Below are positions 1-7,835 of a stretch of 46,661 nucleotides of DNA, one piece after another. A program made the position numbers and the translations under genes. Origin of the DNA: Tenacibaculum sp. (GTDB lineage: Bacteria; Bacteroidota; Bacteroidia; Flavobacteriales; Flavobacteriaceae); the NCBI GenBank assembly GCA_020631475.1, contig JAHDHE010000007.1:1-46661 (forward strand). The letters run 5' to 3'. Numbering within the stretch: position 1 is the stretch's first letter; the number at the start of each line of letters is the position of its first letter. The notes beneath the pieces were generated by a model, which had not been told where the DNA came from, searched no databases, and saw only the letters and a program-made list of their open reading frames with translations.

Positions 1-54
1 TAGACTTAGGATCTAGTGCCGTGAGGTGTGAGAGTTCGAGTCTCTCCGCCCGTA
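1..54 (+). tRNA. tRNA-Leu(TAG), 5' part missing
   Basis: This is the 3' part of a class II tRNA. The visible anticodon arm has the loop CTTAGGA (5-11, anticodon TAG) closed by TAGA/TCTA. A long variable arm follows (about 17-29), then a T arm GAGAG-TTCGAGT-CTCTC (30-46), the acceptor 3' strand CGCCCGT (47-53) and discriminator A54. CCA is not encoded. The long variable arm together with anticodon TAG indicates leucine. The 5' half lies outside the window. The last 14 bases belong to the attachment site of the adjacent element, so the tRNA stays intact after integration. Confidence 0.9.
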
Positions 55-55
55 C
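41..55 (+). repeat. attL, 15-bp direct repeat
   Basis: TCTCTCCGCCCGTAC overlaps the 3' end of tRNA-Leu (T stem and acceptor strand). It is identical to 11001-11015. The bases just outside differ between the two copies (GAG before the left copy, TAC before the right one), so the identity is exactly 15 bp. Confidence 0.88.
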
Positions 56-60
56 AGAAT

Positions 61-106
61 AAAACTGTTATTCCTTTATTTAATAAGGGTTTGACAGTTT
101 TTTTAT
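61..106 (+). terminator. Terminator-like nested hairpin after tRNA-Leu
   Basis: Outer arms AAAACTGT (61-68) and ACAGTTTT (94-101) enclose a small inner stem CCTT/AAGG (73-76, 85-88), and the 3' side runs into a T-rich tract. It lies inside the element just after attL. It can replace the native tRNA terminator, which integration displaced to 11025-11055. Confidence 0.5.
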
Positions 107-111
107 TTTTA

Positions 112-138
112 TTTTCCCCACAAATTCCCCTAAACATG
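112..138 (+). repeat. Left arm-type site (double TTCCCC motif)
   Basis: TTTTCCCC, 5 nt, TTCCCC, 1 nt, AAACATG. The same arrangement and orientation recurs at 10854-10882 near the other end of the element. Such paired motifs flanking an att core are what arm-binding sites of a tyrosine recombinase look like. The integrase has an N-terminal arm-binding-like domain. The function is inferred. Confidence 0.5.
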
Positions 139-146
139 TTTTTTTA

Positions 147-179
147 TAAAATTATATCTTATCAATAAGATAATTTTTT
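147..179. other. AT-rich hairpin in the element's left end
   Basis: ATCTTAT (156-162) and ATAAGAT (165-171) form a tight inverted repeat. Outer AAAATTAT and ATAATTTTTT strands extend it with a 2-nt bulge. It could be a second terminator or a structural site. Apart from the features listed, the gene-free stretch 55-366 shows nothing else I can interpret. Confidence 0.35.
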
Positions 180-301
180 ATTTAGATATAATATAATGAA
201 TTAGCATTTTTAATAAGGGGTATACAAGAAAAAAATAAATAGAGAGGGGTGGTTGTTTGTAGGTACTATCTCGGTCTTTTTACAAACTCTAATTTCATAA
301 T

Positions 302-338
302 AATTTACGTTTTGTATATAATAGTTTAATTATTCGAA
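302..338 (+). repeat. 37-bp direct repeat, copy 1
   Basis: This copy starts AATTTACGTTTT and contains TATATAAT. It matches 1121-1157 at 31 of 37 positions by eye. The copies precede the first cargo gene and the NdpA-like gene, so they may be shared regulatory sequence or remnants of cargo-gene insertion. Confidence 0.6.
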
Positions 339-343
339 GATGT

Positions 344-351
344 TATATTTG
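344..351 (+). promoter_or_regulatory. Bacteroidota -7 promoter element TATATTTG
   Basis: TATATTTG is an exact TAnnTTTG match 15 nt before the ATG at 367. No convincing -33 TTG lies at the usual spacing. It would give a very short leader for the first cargo gene. Confidence 0.45.
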
Positions 352-366
352 AAGTAAAAATAAGAA

Positions 367-1122
367 ATGAAAGAAAAAGATTCTTTACAAGATAGTTTTA
401 ATGAGACTATGAATGAAATAGATAATATTTTTAAAAATTTCAATAAAGAAATAGACGAGATATATACAAAGCACACGAAAGATGAAAACATCGAAAGTGA
501 AGGGGTAAATTTAAATTATTTCAATTACATAGCACAAAATATAAAAGACAATAATAGCAGAATGGTTAAAAATTCATTTGGGATGCTTATATGTTTTGTA
601 ATCTATTTTTTAATTGATAACAAGAAAGTTGACTCAGAAATAGAGGTGTTGTTTATAAAAATTAGTGATACTAACATTTTACTTAGCTTTATTCCTATCT
701 GCTTCACATTTCTTTTCCTGAAAAACGTTACTATTTACATAAATAATAAGTTTTTAATTTTATTGTTTGAAAAAGTATCAAAGAATCTTTTTAAGTTAGG
801 TAAATACTCTTATACAAGAAAGATTATCAATCCCTATTTTTTCTTTGATAATATTGTCTTACATCAATTTAGAGATTATGAAATTAAAAGTTGGATTAAA
901 TTCCCATTAAAATTTATAACTGTAATTTGTTTGGTATTTTTCCCTCTGATTTTTTTAGGTTATTCAATTTACAGGATATGCGTAGATAATTATTTTGAGT
1001 TTACACCTGTGGTTTCAATCCTTTTGATATGTGTATTGTTTTTTGGAGCATTGATACATTTTGGAGCAGGAAATAACAAGATTAAAGAGTATAGAGAGAG
1101 ACTAAAAGAAGAGGGGGAATAA
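367..1122 (+). CDS. Unknown integral membrane protein, cargo
   Basis: 251 aa, family not recognised. The N-terminal 60 residues are charged and probably helical or coiled. Two hydrophobic segments follow around residues 69-85 and 102-120, then a basic stretch, then two more at about 180-203 and 215-236, and a charged C-terminus. Four membrane spans with a soluble N-terminal region are therefore likely. It is the first cargo gene of the element. A promoter element sits 15 nt upstream, and a 37-bp repeat precedes it and recurs directly after it. It appears to be transcribed alone. No function can be assigned; a membrane effector or superinfection-exclusion role would be speculation. Confidence 0.7.
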   Translation: MKEKDSLQDSFNETMNEIDNIFKNFNKEIDEIYTKHTKDENIESEGVNLNYFNYIAQNIKDNNSRMVKNSFGMLICFVIYFLIDNKKVDSEIEVLFIKISDTNILLSFIPICFTFLFLKNVTIYINNKFLILLFEKVSKNLFKLGKYSYTRKIINPYFFFDNIVLHQFRDYEIKSWIKFPLKFITVICLVFFPLIFLGYSIYRICVDNYFEFTPVVSILLICVLFFGALIHFGAGNNKIKEYRERLKEEGE

Positions 1123-1157
1123 TTTACGTTTTATATATAATGTTTTACTTGTTTGAA
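1121..1157 (+). repeat. 37-bp direct repeat, copy 2
   Basis: Second copy of the 302-338 repeat, again starting AATTTACGTTTT. It begins on the last bases of the 251-aa gene's stop codon and lies about 165 nt before the NdpA-like gene. The remaining sequence 1158-1321 shows no gene and no clear hairpin. Confidence 0.6.
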
Positions 1158-1321
1158 TTAAAGGCATTTCTTTTTTTATAAAAACAACCCTTATTTTGTG
1201 TGTTATTAGCTCCCTTCTTGGTTTAAATATTTTGATTATATTGTTATCTCAAAGATTGCTTGTTTCTTAAAGTCATAAGATTCAATGTTTATTTATTAAC
1301 TAACCCCCGCCTAAATTAACT

Positions 1322-2317
1322 ATGGAGTTAAAGAATATTATTTTACATCAAATTATTAGAGAAGAAGGTTCTAAACCAATTTTAAACTTATCTGAAACCA
1401 CACTTCCTATAGATAACGAAATTGTTATTGAATTTGTTTCTGAATTTTTAAAAACATATAATAAAAGAAGACCTACCTACGGTAGTTTTATGGAAGATGA
1501 GAAAGAGTATCCATTTCAGAAAATTACTAAGGAATACCTAAATAAGGAACTACCTTTTGTTGAATATACTAATTCAGCTATGGAATTATTAAAAATTTCC
1601 ATTAACAGACCCTTTACAAAGGGAGGATATGTAGTGTTTTTCCATTATATTGAAAATCAATCAGATTTTATTGTCACGACAATGTTGGATAATTCTGCTC
1701 AATTCGCAGTAGTTGAAGAAACTTTAGGGTTGCAAAAACTGAAAGTTTTAAATCTTGATGAATTGGTTAGGGCAAATAGGGTGAATGTTAAAAAATGGAC
1801 TGAAGGTGATGACTCTTATCTAACGTTCATAAAAGGTAAAAGAAACGTTTCACAATTCTTTCAAGAGTTTATCGGGAATACTGATTTGACTTCTGCAAAG
1901 AAGAATGCAAACTATTTGAATAAAGCTATAAAATCTTACATGCGAGACAAAAAGTATTCTTATGAGGAGCAATCAAATTGCCTTAAAGGCATTCAAGAAT
2001 ATGTATATAAACAAATTAATAATAGAGAGGATATTGATATAATGTCTATATCTTCTATTTTAAATTCCGAAGAGCCTGAAGATTTTAAAGATTTTACTAT
2101 AATAAATGATTTGCCTGTAAGTGGGAGGTTTAGAGCGGAGCTTAAAAAAGATTTCGATTTTTTGTATAGAGGAGTTGTAAGAGGAAACGGGTTTAAGTTG
2201 TTTTTTGAAAGGTCTTTAGTTAAAAGCGGAGGAATCGTACGTAGAAAAAATGATATTATTATTAAAAATGTAGACGAAGAATATTTGAATCAGGAGTTTG
2301 GCAATATTGATGGATAA
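1322..2317 (+). CDS. Nucleoid-associated protein, NdpA/YejK family
   Basis: 331 aa, close to the family's usual length. Hallmarks of the 37-kDa nucleoid-associated family are visible: the N-terminus MELKNIILHQIIRE, GGYVVFFHY (101-109), a following DLDEL-type stretch with RANRVNVKKW, YLTFIKG (166-172), and a FIGNTDLTSAK segment (about 183-193). E. coli YejK binds nucleoid DNA and is of poorly defined role. In mobile elements such proteins often sit with membrane or nuclease partners. Here the stop codon overlaps the ATG of a membrane protein by 8 nt, so the two are translationally coupled and probably act together. The family call is firm. A role as DNA sensor of a defence or maintenance module is inference. 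Confidence 0.8.
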   Translation: MELKNIILHQIIREEGSKPILNLSETTLPIDNEIVIEFVSEFLKTYNKRRPTYGSFMEDEKEYPFQKITKEYLNKELPFVEYTNSAMELLKISINRPFTKGGYVVFFHYIENQSDFIVTTMLDNSAQFAVVEETLGLQKLKVLNLDELVRANRVNVKKWTEGDDSYLTFIKGKRNVSQFFQEFIGNTDLTSAKKNANYLNKAIKSYMRDKKYSYEEQSNCLKGIQEYVYKQINNREDIDIMSISSILNSEEPEDFKDFTIINDLPVSGRFRAELKKDFDFLYRGVVRGNGFKLFFERSLVKSGGIVRRKNDIIIKNVDEEYLNQEFGNIDG

Positions 2318-3500
2318 GCTAAAATTAATAATAAACCTAAAAAAGAGACTGCAAAACACCAAAGATACTGATAAAGGTTTTTTGGGTGATTTACTCAACG
2401 TGAATATAGGTGATTTAAAAATTTTAAAAGATTTATCTTTTCATGTACACGAGATTGTAAGTTTATCAGATAATAGTTATTTAGACATTAATATAGACAA
2501 GTTTATAGGGCAAAATGTTAGAATTGAGATTCATTATGGAGATTTAAATTTTTATGTAAGGTTTAATGATTTTATTAAAGGAAATAAATTAAGAATCAAC
2601 TTTACACCTTATTATATTGAAGAGATAGATTATCTTTCACTAAGCGAGGAAAAGCCAAAATTAATTTCAGGCTATTTAGAAAACTTAAAATTAATTTCTT
2701 TTTTAAGGAATGTTTCTGATTATGAAAGAGAATTTGACAATAATGACATTGAGTTTTTTTTCTATGAAGCAGAGAAAGGAATTAAATTAAAAGTAAATTA
2801 TAATTCTGAAGACTTAAATTTCGATGAATTAAATTCAATTGAAAAATTAAAAGACGAATTTGATAACAAGCATGATAGCGAAGAAAGGCTTCAGCTTTTT
2901 AAAAACGAATTAATCTCAATACTTAGAGATAATGATGAATTATATTCTACACTTATTGCTAAATGGGATTTGTTGGTAAGTAATTATAGGAAAAGTTATC
3001 AATTATATTTAGCAGGTTTTTCCTTTGAGAAGATTAAAACAAGTACCTTCAGTTACTTCCACCAATTTACTGATAGAATTTATTTAACAATAAACAAATC
3101 AGCTAACTATATATTTGCTTTACCTGTTTCTTACATATTGCTAATAAGGTATTTTGATTATAATGGAGGCAGTATAATGAGGGATTTTTTAATGTTGTTA
3201 ATAGGGGTTAGTTTCTTTCTTTTAATTTGGTTTGTAGCTTTTAGGAACTTGTCGGATTCTATAGAGCAAATTAAAAATGATATATCAGATTTCAAAAGTA
3301 GAATTACCGATGTAGAAAGCTTGAGTGAAGTTATTGATAAATTAGATACAATGGAAAATGATGTAATGAACTCTCAAGCTAAAAAGTTAGATTTAGCAAA
3401 AGGAATAACTATAGCCGTATTTGTTATTATGATTTTTACTTTTTTTTACATTTATGGTAATCAAATTATATGCAATTTAAAGTGTTTAATAAAGCATTAA
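2310..3500 (+). CDS. Unknown membrane protein paired with the NdpA-like protein
   Basis: 396 aa from the ATG at 2310, which overlaps the NdpA-like stop codon by 8 nt. A TTG four codons upstream is possible but less likely. Residues 1 to about 260 are soluble, with alternating strands and helices. Two hydrophobic segments follow at about 266-285 and 294-314, then a coiled-coil-like stretch (about 316-358) and a last hydrophobic helix near residues 366-388 ending in a short Cys-containing tail. I do not recognise the family. A large soluble N-terminal region plus C-terminal membrane helices, coupled to a DNA-binding protein, resembles the layout of sensor/effector pairs. That reading is inference. 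Confidence 0.72.
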   Translation: MDKLKLIINLKKRLQNTKDTDKGFLGDLLNVNIGDLKILKDLSFHVHEIVSLSDNSYLDINIDKFIGQNVRIEIHYGDLNFYVRFNDFIKGNKLRINFTPYYIEEIDYLSLSEEKPKLISGYLENLKLISFLRNVSDYEREFDNNDIEFFFYEAEKGIKLKVNYNSEDLNFDELNSIEKLKDEFDNKHDSEERLQLFKNELISILRDNDELYSTLIAKWDLLVSNYRKSYQLYLAGFSFEKIKTSTFSYFHQFTDRIYLTINKSANYIFALPVSYILLIRYFDYNGGSIMRDFLMLLIGVSFFLLIWFVAFRNLSDSIEQIKNDISDFKSRITDVESLSEVIDKLDTMENDVMNSQAKKLDLAKGITIAVFVIMIFTFFYIYGNQIICNLKCLIKH

Positions 3501-3554
3501 TTAACAATCTCAATATAAATTAGTTTTAACTACCCTATTAACCCCCAAAAAGTT

Positions 3555-4346
3555 ATGTTAAAAAGTTTAGGAGGCTTTCTGCTTAGTATTGTGGCTGCTT
3601 CTGCTGTTGCCCTTTTTAAGTTTTATTGTATAGATAAAAAGCATTTTGTTTCAAAGAAAGAGGAGCAATATGTGGTTGACACATATAGAGTTAGTAATAA
3701 AATAGTTTCAAGAATTATAAAAAACTCAGAGGGAATTGATGAATATGCTAAATCTACCTACTATGTTAACCCTATAGAACTATCAAGTAAATTAAACTCG
3801 TTAAATAGTGATATTGAAAAATATTATGACATCTACTCTGAAATAGAATCCTTTGTTACCGACAGTTTAATAAGAGTTGATTCTGAAGAACTAAAAAATT
3901 ATTTGTCTAAGGTGCAGAATTCAAACAGAGATTATCTTTATTGTAAAAAAATATTAGAAGAAAATAGCAAGGCTTTGTGTTTTTATAAAGATAACAGAGA
4001 AAATATAAAAAGAAGAAAGCTTATACTTAAAGCTTTAATAGAGGAAGAAAACAAGATTAGAAATATTTACCCTAAAATTATTAAAAACTTAAAAATAATA
4101 AAAACCAATTTAGTATTGTCAAATTCTAAATTTTTAGGGATTCACAGAGGGAAAATTAAAAGAGATAAGGTTGAAGATTTTTTTTATTATGGAGCAGAAG
4201 ATGAAACACCGTTTTTAACAGCTAAAAACCAAACAGGTCATTCTTTACCTAATTTATTTATAGCAGATTCCATTAGTAAAAGAGAAAATAATTTAATTAA
4301 AAATCGAATTTTAATTAAATCCCTGCCTAAATGTTTTGAATATTAA
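3555..4346 (+). CDS. Unknown membrane-anchored helical protein
   Basis: 263 aa. A single N-terminal hydrophobic segment (about residues 3-24, no signal-peptidase motif evident) anchors a long, charged, mainly helical region (30-190), probably partly coiled coil. The C-terminal 60 residues are basic, with a GAEDETPF segment. The family is not recognised. It lies 54 nt after the membrane partner of the NdpA-like protein, so it could be the third gene of that unit. Its stop overlaps the end of the convergent XRE regulator by 4 nt. No obvious terminator separates it from the upstream pair. Confidence 0.68.
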   Translation: MLKSLGGFLLSIVAASAVALFKFYCIDKKHFVSKKEEQYVVDTYRVSNKIVSRIIKNSEGIDEYAKSTYYVNPIELSSKLNSLNSDIEKYYDIYSEIESFVTDSLIRVDSEELKNYLSKVQNSNRDYLYCKKILEENSKALCFYKDNRENIKRRKLILKALIEEENKIRNIYPKIIKNLKIIKTNLVLSNSKFLGIHRGKIKRDKVEDFFYYGAEDETPFLTAKNQTGHSLPNLFIADSISKRENNLIKNRILIKSLPKCFEY

Positions 4347-4573
4347 AAATTAAAAAACTCCTCTACAGGAACTGATAAAACTTTTGAAACTTCTTTTAAT
4401 TTAATTACCGTAGTATTGGTTAAACCTCTTTCAATTCTGCTTATATGGGAGACATCTGAATCAATGTCTATAGCTAATTTCGCTTGAGAGTAATTTTTGG
4501 ATTTACGGATTTTGCGGAAGTTCTTTCCGAATAAAATTAGAAACTCTTTTTTTTCTGACTCTTCCACATTCAA
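4343..4573 (-). CDS. Small XRE/Cro-CI family HTH regulator
   Basis: 76 aa. It is almost entirely one HTH_3 domain: residues 11-70 carry FGKNFRKIRKSKNYSQAKLA, then SHISRIERG and a KLKEVSKVL helix. No ATG is in frame, so initiation is probably at the TTG (4573) or the GTG two codons later. It is divergent from the secreted-protein gene at 4668. A 24-nt inverted repeat lies between them over the -7 element of that gene, a plausible operator for this protein. It probably controls cargo expression in the element; the target is inferred. Confidence 0.85.
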   Translation of the reverse strand: MNVEESEKKEFLILFGKNFRKIRKSKNYSQAKLAIDIDSDVSHISRIERGLTNTTVIKLKEVSKVLSVPVEEFFNF

Positions 4574-4596
4574 AATTGTGGAATTCTTGAATAATT

Positions 4597-4620
4597 AATA
4601 TAGGCTTATAGTCCTATATT
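4597..4620. promoter_or_regulatory. 24-nt inverted repeat, candidate XRE operator
   Basis: The arms AATATAGG (4597-4604) and CCTATATT (4613-4620) are perfect 8-bp complements around an 8-nt spacer CTTATAGT. The right arm overlaps the promoter element TATATTTG (4615-4622). A protein bound here would block the gene at 4668 and possibly the divergent regulator too. Confidence 0.6.
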
Positions 4621-4622
4621 TG
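4615..4622 (+). promoter_or_regulatory. -7 promoter element TATATTTG
   Basis: Exact TAnnTTTG match 45 nt before the ATG at 4668. A TTG at 4587-4589 lies 25 nt upstream, slightly beyond the usual 17-23 nt spacing. Confidence 0.5.
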
Positions 4623-4667
4623 ATTTTCTTTTATAAATTTGATTTTCAATAATTAAAAAATACTACT

Positions 4668-5672
4668 ATGAAAAAAATATTACTTCTTTTATTAATTTCT
4701 ACTACAAACCTAATTGCTCAGTCTAATTTTGATAAAGGTTATGAAAAGGGTTATAAAGAAGGGTTTTGTTATCAGGTAAATGGTTGTTTGCCTCCAATCC
4801 CTCCAATAGCACCTTTACCAAATATAAATGAAAGGAATACAAGTTTTAAAGATGGGTATCAAAGAGGGTTTTTAGATGGAAATAAAGCAAAATCAAATAA
4901 AAGGAATAGTGATTCCTTTAATAGAAGTACTCCTCGAAAATACCCTGATTACATAGAGCCTTTTGATTTTTCTTTAATAGAAAAAGGGTTGAAATATAGG
5001 CAACAAAGATATGATAGACAAAAAAGAAGTTTAATTAAAAGGAAAGAGGCTGATTTGTATCTAACTTGTCAGAATAGCATTGAGACTTACAATAAGACAA
5101 AACAATTTTTATCCGACTACAAAGACAAAGTTTTAGATTTAGAAATACTTGAATCTGTTATGGGGGTTTTATATGACCCTACAAAGATTATAAATAAACA
5201 TATAAAACGAGGAGTAGAAGATTTGCGAGATGCGGATTTATTAATTTATGAGCTTAAAGAGAATGATAAGATGATAAAAGAGAGAGTTATTGCGAAAGCA
5301 AGTGAAATTGTAGGTTGGTTTGTTGATAATCCAAATACATATATCATTGGAACTTTTAAGTCAAGTAATAAAAGTGAATATTCTTATAACTTTAAAACTA
5401 AGCGGTATAAAAAAGATACAAGTATACAGTTAAGTACAAAGTTTTTGTTTGAGAAAAATATGTTAGCAATATTTTATAATGACAAAGCTAAGGTTTTATT
5501 TGTTGGCTTATCTACAAACGAAATAAAGAGAGGAGAGGTTCTTGAAGATGGTCATGGAGGAATTATAGTTTATGATAAGAAAGAAAAAGCCTTATATAGA
5601 TTTTTTGATAGAGATATAAATACTAATCAATTCAAGAAAAAAACAACTTATCATAATTTGATTAAATTATAA
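4668..5672 (+). CDS. Unknown secreted protein
   Basis: 334 aa. A clear signal peptide (Lys-rich start, hydrophobic core ILLLLLISTTNL, cleavage likely after IAQ at about residue 18) sends it to the periplasm or outside. The mature N-terminus has two G-Y-x-x-G-(F/Y) repeats, YEKGYKEGF and YQRGFLDG, separated by a Pro-rich PPIPPIAPLP segment. A charged helical middle (100-190) and a probable beta-rich C-terminal third follow. The family is not recognised. Only 2 nt separate it from the N-formylglutamate-amidohydrolase-family gene, so they form one transcript under the putative XRE operator. Confidence 0.72.
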   Translation: MKKILLLLLISTTNLIAQSNFDKGYEKGYKEGFCYQVNGCLPPIPPIAPLPNINERNTSFKDGYQRGFLDGNKAKSNKRNSDSFNRSTPRKYPDYIEPFDFSLIEKGLKYRQQRYDRQKRSLIKRKEADLYLTCQNSIETYNKTKQFLSDYKDKVLDLEILESVMGVLYDPTKIINKHIKRGVEDLRDADLLIYELKENDKMIKERVIAKASEIVGWFVDNPNTYIIGTFKSSNKSEYSYNFKTKRYKKDTSIQLSTKFLFEKNMLAIFYNDKAKVLFVGLSTNEIKRGEVLEDGHGGIIVYDKKEKALYRFFDRDINTNQFKKKTTYHNLIKL

Positions 5673-5674
5673 TA

Positions 5675-6436
5675 ATGATTTTACACATTCCGCACTCTTC
5701 AATTGACTTTCCAAATAAAAATGGATTTGTTATTTCTGAAGAAGAGTTAAGTCAAGAAGTTTTAAAACTAACAGATTGGTACACAGATGAGTTATTTGAG
5801 TCTAAAAAATGGGAATCAGTAAAAGCAGGTTTTTCAAGAATATTCTGTGATACAGAAAGATTTTCAGATAATTCTAAAGAAGTAATGTTTAAGCATGGAA
5901 TGGGAGTGTTGTATGAGAAAAGCGATGATGGAAGCCCAATTCGAATCGTTACTGAGGAGTTGAGAGAAAATATTCTTGAAAGCTATTATTGGAAACATCA
6001 TAAAAATCTAAATAAAGCCGTTTTAAGAGAGTTAAACAATTTTGAAAAGTGTTTGATTGTAGATTGTCATTCTTTTCCTGATACACCTTTAAAAAGAGAC
6101 TTAGACCAATCTTTAAATCGTCCTGATTTTAATATTGGAACAGATAGTTTTCACACCCCAAAAAAACTCATAGATGCTTCAATTGATTTTTTCAAATCAA
6201 AAGGCTTTAGTCTTGGTGTTGACGAACCTTATAGTGGGTCTATTGTCCCAATGAATTTTTATCAAAAAGATAAAAGAGTTAGTTCAATTATGTTGGAGAT
6301 TAATAGGAAACTGTATTTAGAAGATAAAACCAACATTAAATCTAAAGGTTTTGAGGAAATAAAATCAGTAACACAAGAATTTATTAGATTTATGGACTCT
6401 GTTTATTATGAAGATAACTACAATAAAACCTTTTAA
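5675..6436 (+). CDS. N-formylglutamate amidohydrolase family protein
   Basis: 253 aa, typical of the family (PF05013). Visible motifs are HIPHSS (4-9), D34/W35 in the LTDWYTDELF stretch, CDTERF (58-63), the metal and catalytic DCHS (130-133) and LEINR (207-211). The family hydrolyses N-formyl-L-glutamate in histidine breakdown, and related members act on other amide or peptide substrates. No hut gene is nearby and this copy is element cargo, so the histidine pathway is unlikely; the substrate is unknown. The downstream gene starts 29 nt before this one ends, which implies tight coupling. Confidence 0.82.
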   Translation: MILHIPHSSIDFPNKNGFVISEEELSQEVLKLTDWYTDELFESKKWESVKAGFSRIFCDTERFSDNSKEVMFKHGMGVLYEKSDDGSPIRIVTEELRENILESYYWKHHKNLNKAVLRELNNFEKCLIVDCHSFPDTPLKRDLDQSLNRPDFNIGTDSFHTPKKLIDASIDFFKSKGFSLGVDEPYSGSIVPMNFYQKDKRVSSIMLEINRKLYLEDKTNIKSKGFEEIKSVTQEFIRFMDSVYYEDNYNKTF

Positions 6437-6803
6437 GGCAATTGTAAATATTGGTTTGGAGTATGGGTATTCTCACAAACCAATACAAAAGAATGAAATA
6501 TTGGAGTCTATTTCTAAATATCAAAAAAAACTTGTGTTAGAAGAAGGGTTTTATTTGAGTTGTTCAGTAGTAGATTCTTTAATAGTTTTAAATAATCAAA
6601 GAGAAAAACATTTAAAATTAGAGTTTATTAACTATCCAAAATTTCCAACAAAGGAAAATACTCTAAAGAATTACATTGAAAAATTGACCTTTTTTCTGAT
6701 GAAGGAGTTTCACCAAAATAGGGTAGTAATAGAATATTTAGATGAAACTAAGATGATAGAATTTAGTAATGATATTGATGAAAGGATAAATAAAAAGACC
6801 TAA
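6408..6803 (+). CDS. Unknown small protein coupled to the FGase-family protein
   Basis: 131 aa, not recognised. It has no signal peptide or membrane segment. It has a predicted mix of strands and helices with an aromatic- and Leu-rich central part (YIEKLTFFLMKEFHQNR, about 85-101). The ATG at 6408 overlaps the upstream gene by 29 nt, suggesting a partner or immunity-like role for the hydrolase, but nothing in the sequence proves it. It is followed by a weak hairpin AGACCT/AGGTCT (6795-6800, 6814-6819), then the convergent replication-initiator-like gene. Confidence 0.6.
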   Translation: MKITTIKPFKAIVNIGLEYGYSHKPIQKNEILESISKYQKKLVLEEGFYLSCSVVDSLIVLNNQREKHLKLEFINYPKFPTKENTLKNYIEKLTFFLMKEFHQNRVVIEYLDETKMIEFSNDIDERINKKT

Positions 6804-6895
6804 GTTAATTTATCAGGTCTCTTATATTATCCAAACTCTGATTGTATTTGTTTTGGGACTTTTTTATATTACTACAGTTGCTGATTTTTCCCATT

Positions 6896-7831
6896 TTAAG
6901 CTATCAATTGATTTTCAAAATATTTATTACCACAAAACATTAATTCTTCAAATTTAGATTTAAACTTTTCTAACACATAATTTCTTTTTTTACTTAAGTG
7001 ATATTTATCCACTAACTTTAAAAATCTTTTTTTGTGTAAGTGTTTTACATTTTTAGAATAGTTTTTTCTTAAATCAATCCAATAATTTGGGTTCGTACAT
7101 TTGATAAAAAAATCTTTTTCCTTAGCATCCATTTTTAAACTCCCTTTATAATCATCAACAATGATGATTTTTTCTATTTTTTTCATAAAATCATTATATA
7201 CATTATTGAGTACAGATTTATTATGTAAATCTTTAATGTTATATACCCCCATTTTTTGAATCAATCTTCTTGATTTATACTTTACTTCTACCCTAAGAAT
7301 ATTAACATTATCTCCCTTTAGCCCATACTGTAAAGATTTATTGTAAATTTTTATCTCATATTCTTTCAATGAGAATTTTATAATCTTTTCTCTTTTCTTG
7401 TACTTTGGGTCGTAGCAAGGAGAGTTATAATTATATAGCAATACATTATCTTCGATAAAATCTGTAGGGTCAAAATCTAACTTGATATTGAATCCAAATT
7501 CAAATCTTGTTAAATAGGTATTATCTAAGGAGTATCCCAATTTATATTCTAAATCATTACAAGCATCAATAAAATTACAATAACTGAAATCATTGTAATT
7601 TTGATTTTCATCGTTGATAGTATTATTAAAAAACTTATGTATAGAATTTTCTATACAAGCATTTTTTTCCGTAATATTAACTCTTAAGTTATGTATTTCA
7701 GTTCTTATGGGATATACTAATTTGTCGTATTTATAAAGATATTTAGAGTTTAAACTTTCAAAGTTTTTAATTTTTGCATTTTTTTCAAACGAACCTTTAT
7801 CTGTAAAATATATCTTAATTAAATCTATCAT
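6896..7831 (-). CDS. Probable replication initiator (Rep_trans/RCR-like)
   Basis: 311 aa from the ATG at 7831, just after the HTH gene's stop codon. An ATG at 7858 would add nine residues. The start MIDLIKIYFT, the segment LTRFEFGFNI, the pair of IKIYNKSLQYG and LRVEVKYKSRR, and the basic C-terminus resemble phage/plasmid replication-initiation factors of the rolling-circle type found in Bacteroidota elements. Catalytic tyrosines cannot be assigned with certainty by eye. It follows an excisionase-like HTH gene, a common arrangement in these elements. If correct, it would replicate the excised circle or help its transfer. The family call is moderate to weak. Confidence 0.5.
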   Translation of the reverse strand: MIDLIKIYFTDKGSFEKNAKIKNFESLNSKYLYKYDKLVYPIRTEIHNLRVNITEKNACIENSIHKFFNNTINDENQNYNDFSYCNFIDACNDLEYKLGYSLDNTYLTRFEFGFNIKLDFDPTDFIEDNVLLYNYNSPCYDPKYKKREKIIKFSLKEYEIKIYNKSLQYGLKGDNVNILRVEVKYKSRRLIQKMGVYNIKDLHNKSVLNNVYNDFMKKIEKIIIVDDYKGSLKMDAKEKDFFIKCTNPNYWIDLRKNYSKNVKHLHKKRFLKLVDKYHLSKKRNYVLEKFKSKFEELMFCGNKYFENQLIA

Positions 7832-7835
7832 AGTT

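Noticed and set aside
1296-3548. TTAACTA followed by a C run before both the NdpA-like gene (1296-1306) and the 263-aa gene (3526-3548) as a cassette border
   Set aside because: Similarity is short and irregular, and no copy precedes the other cargo genes.
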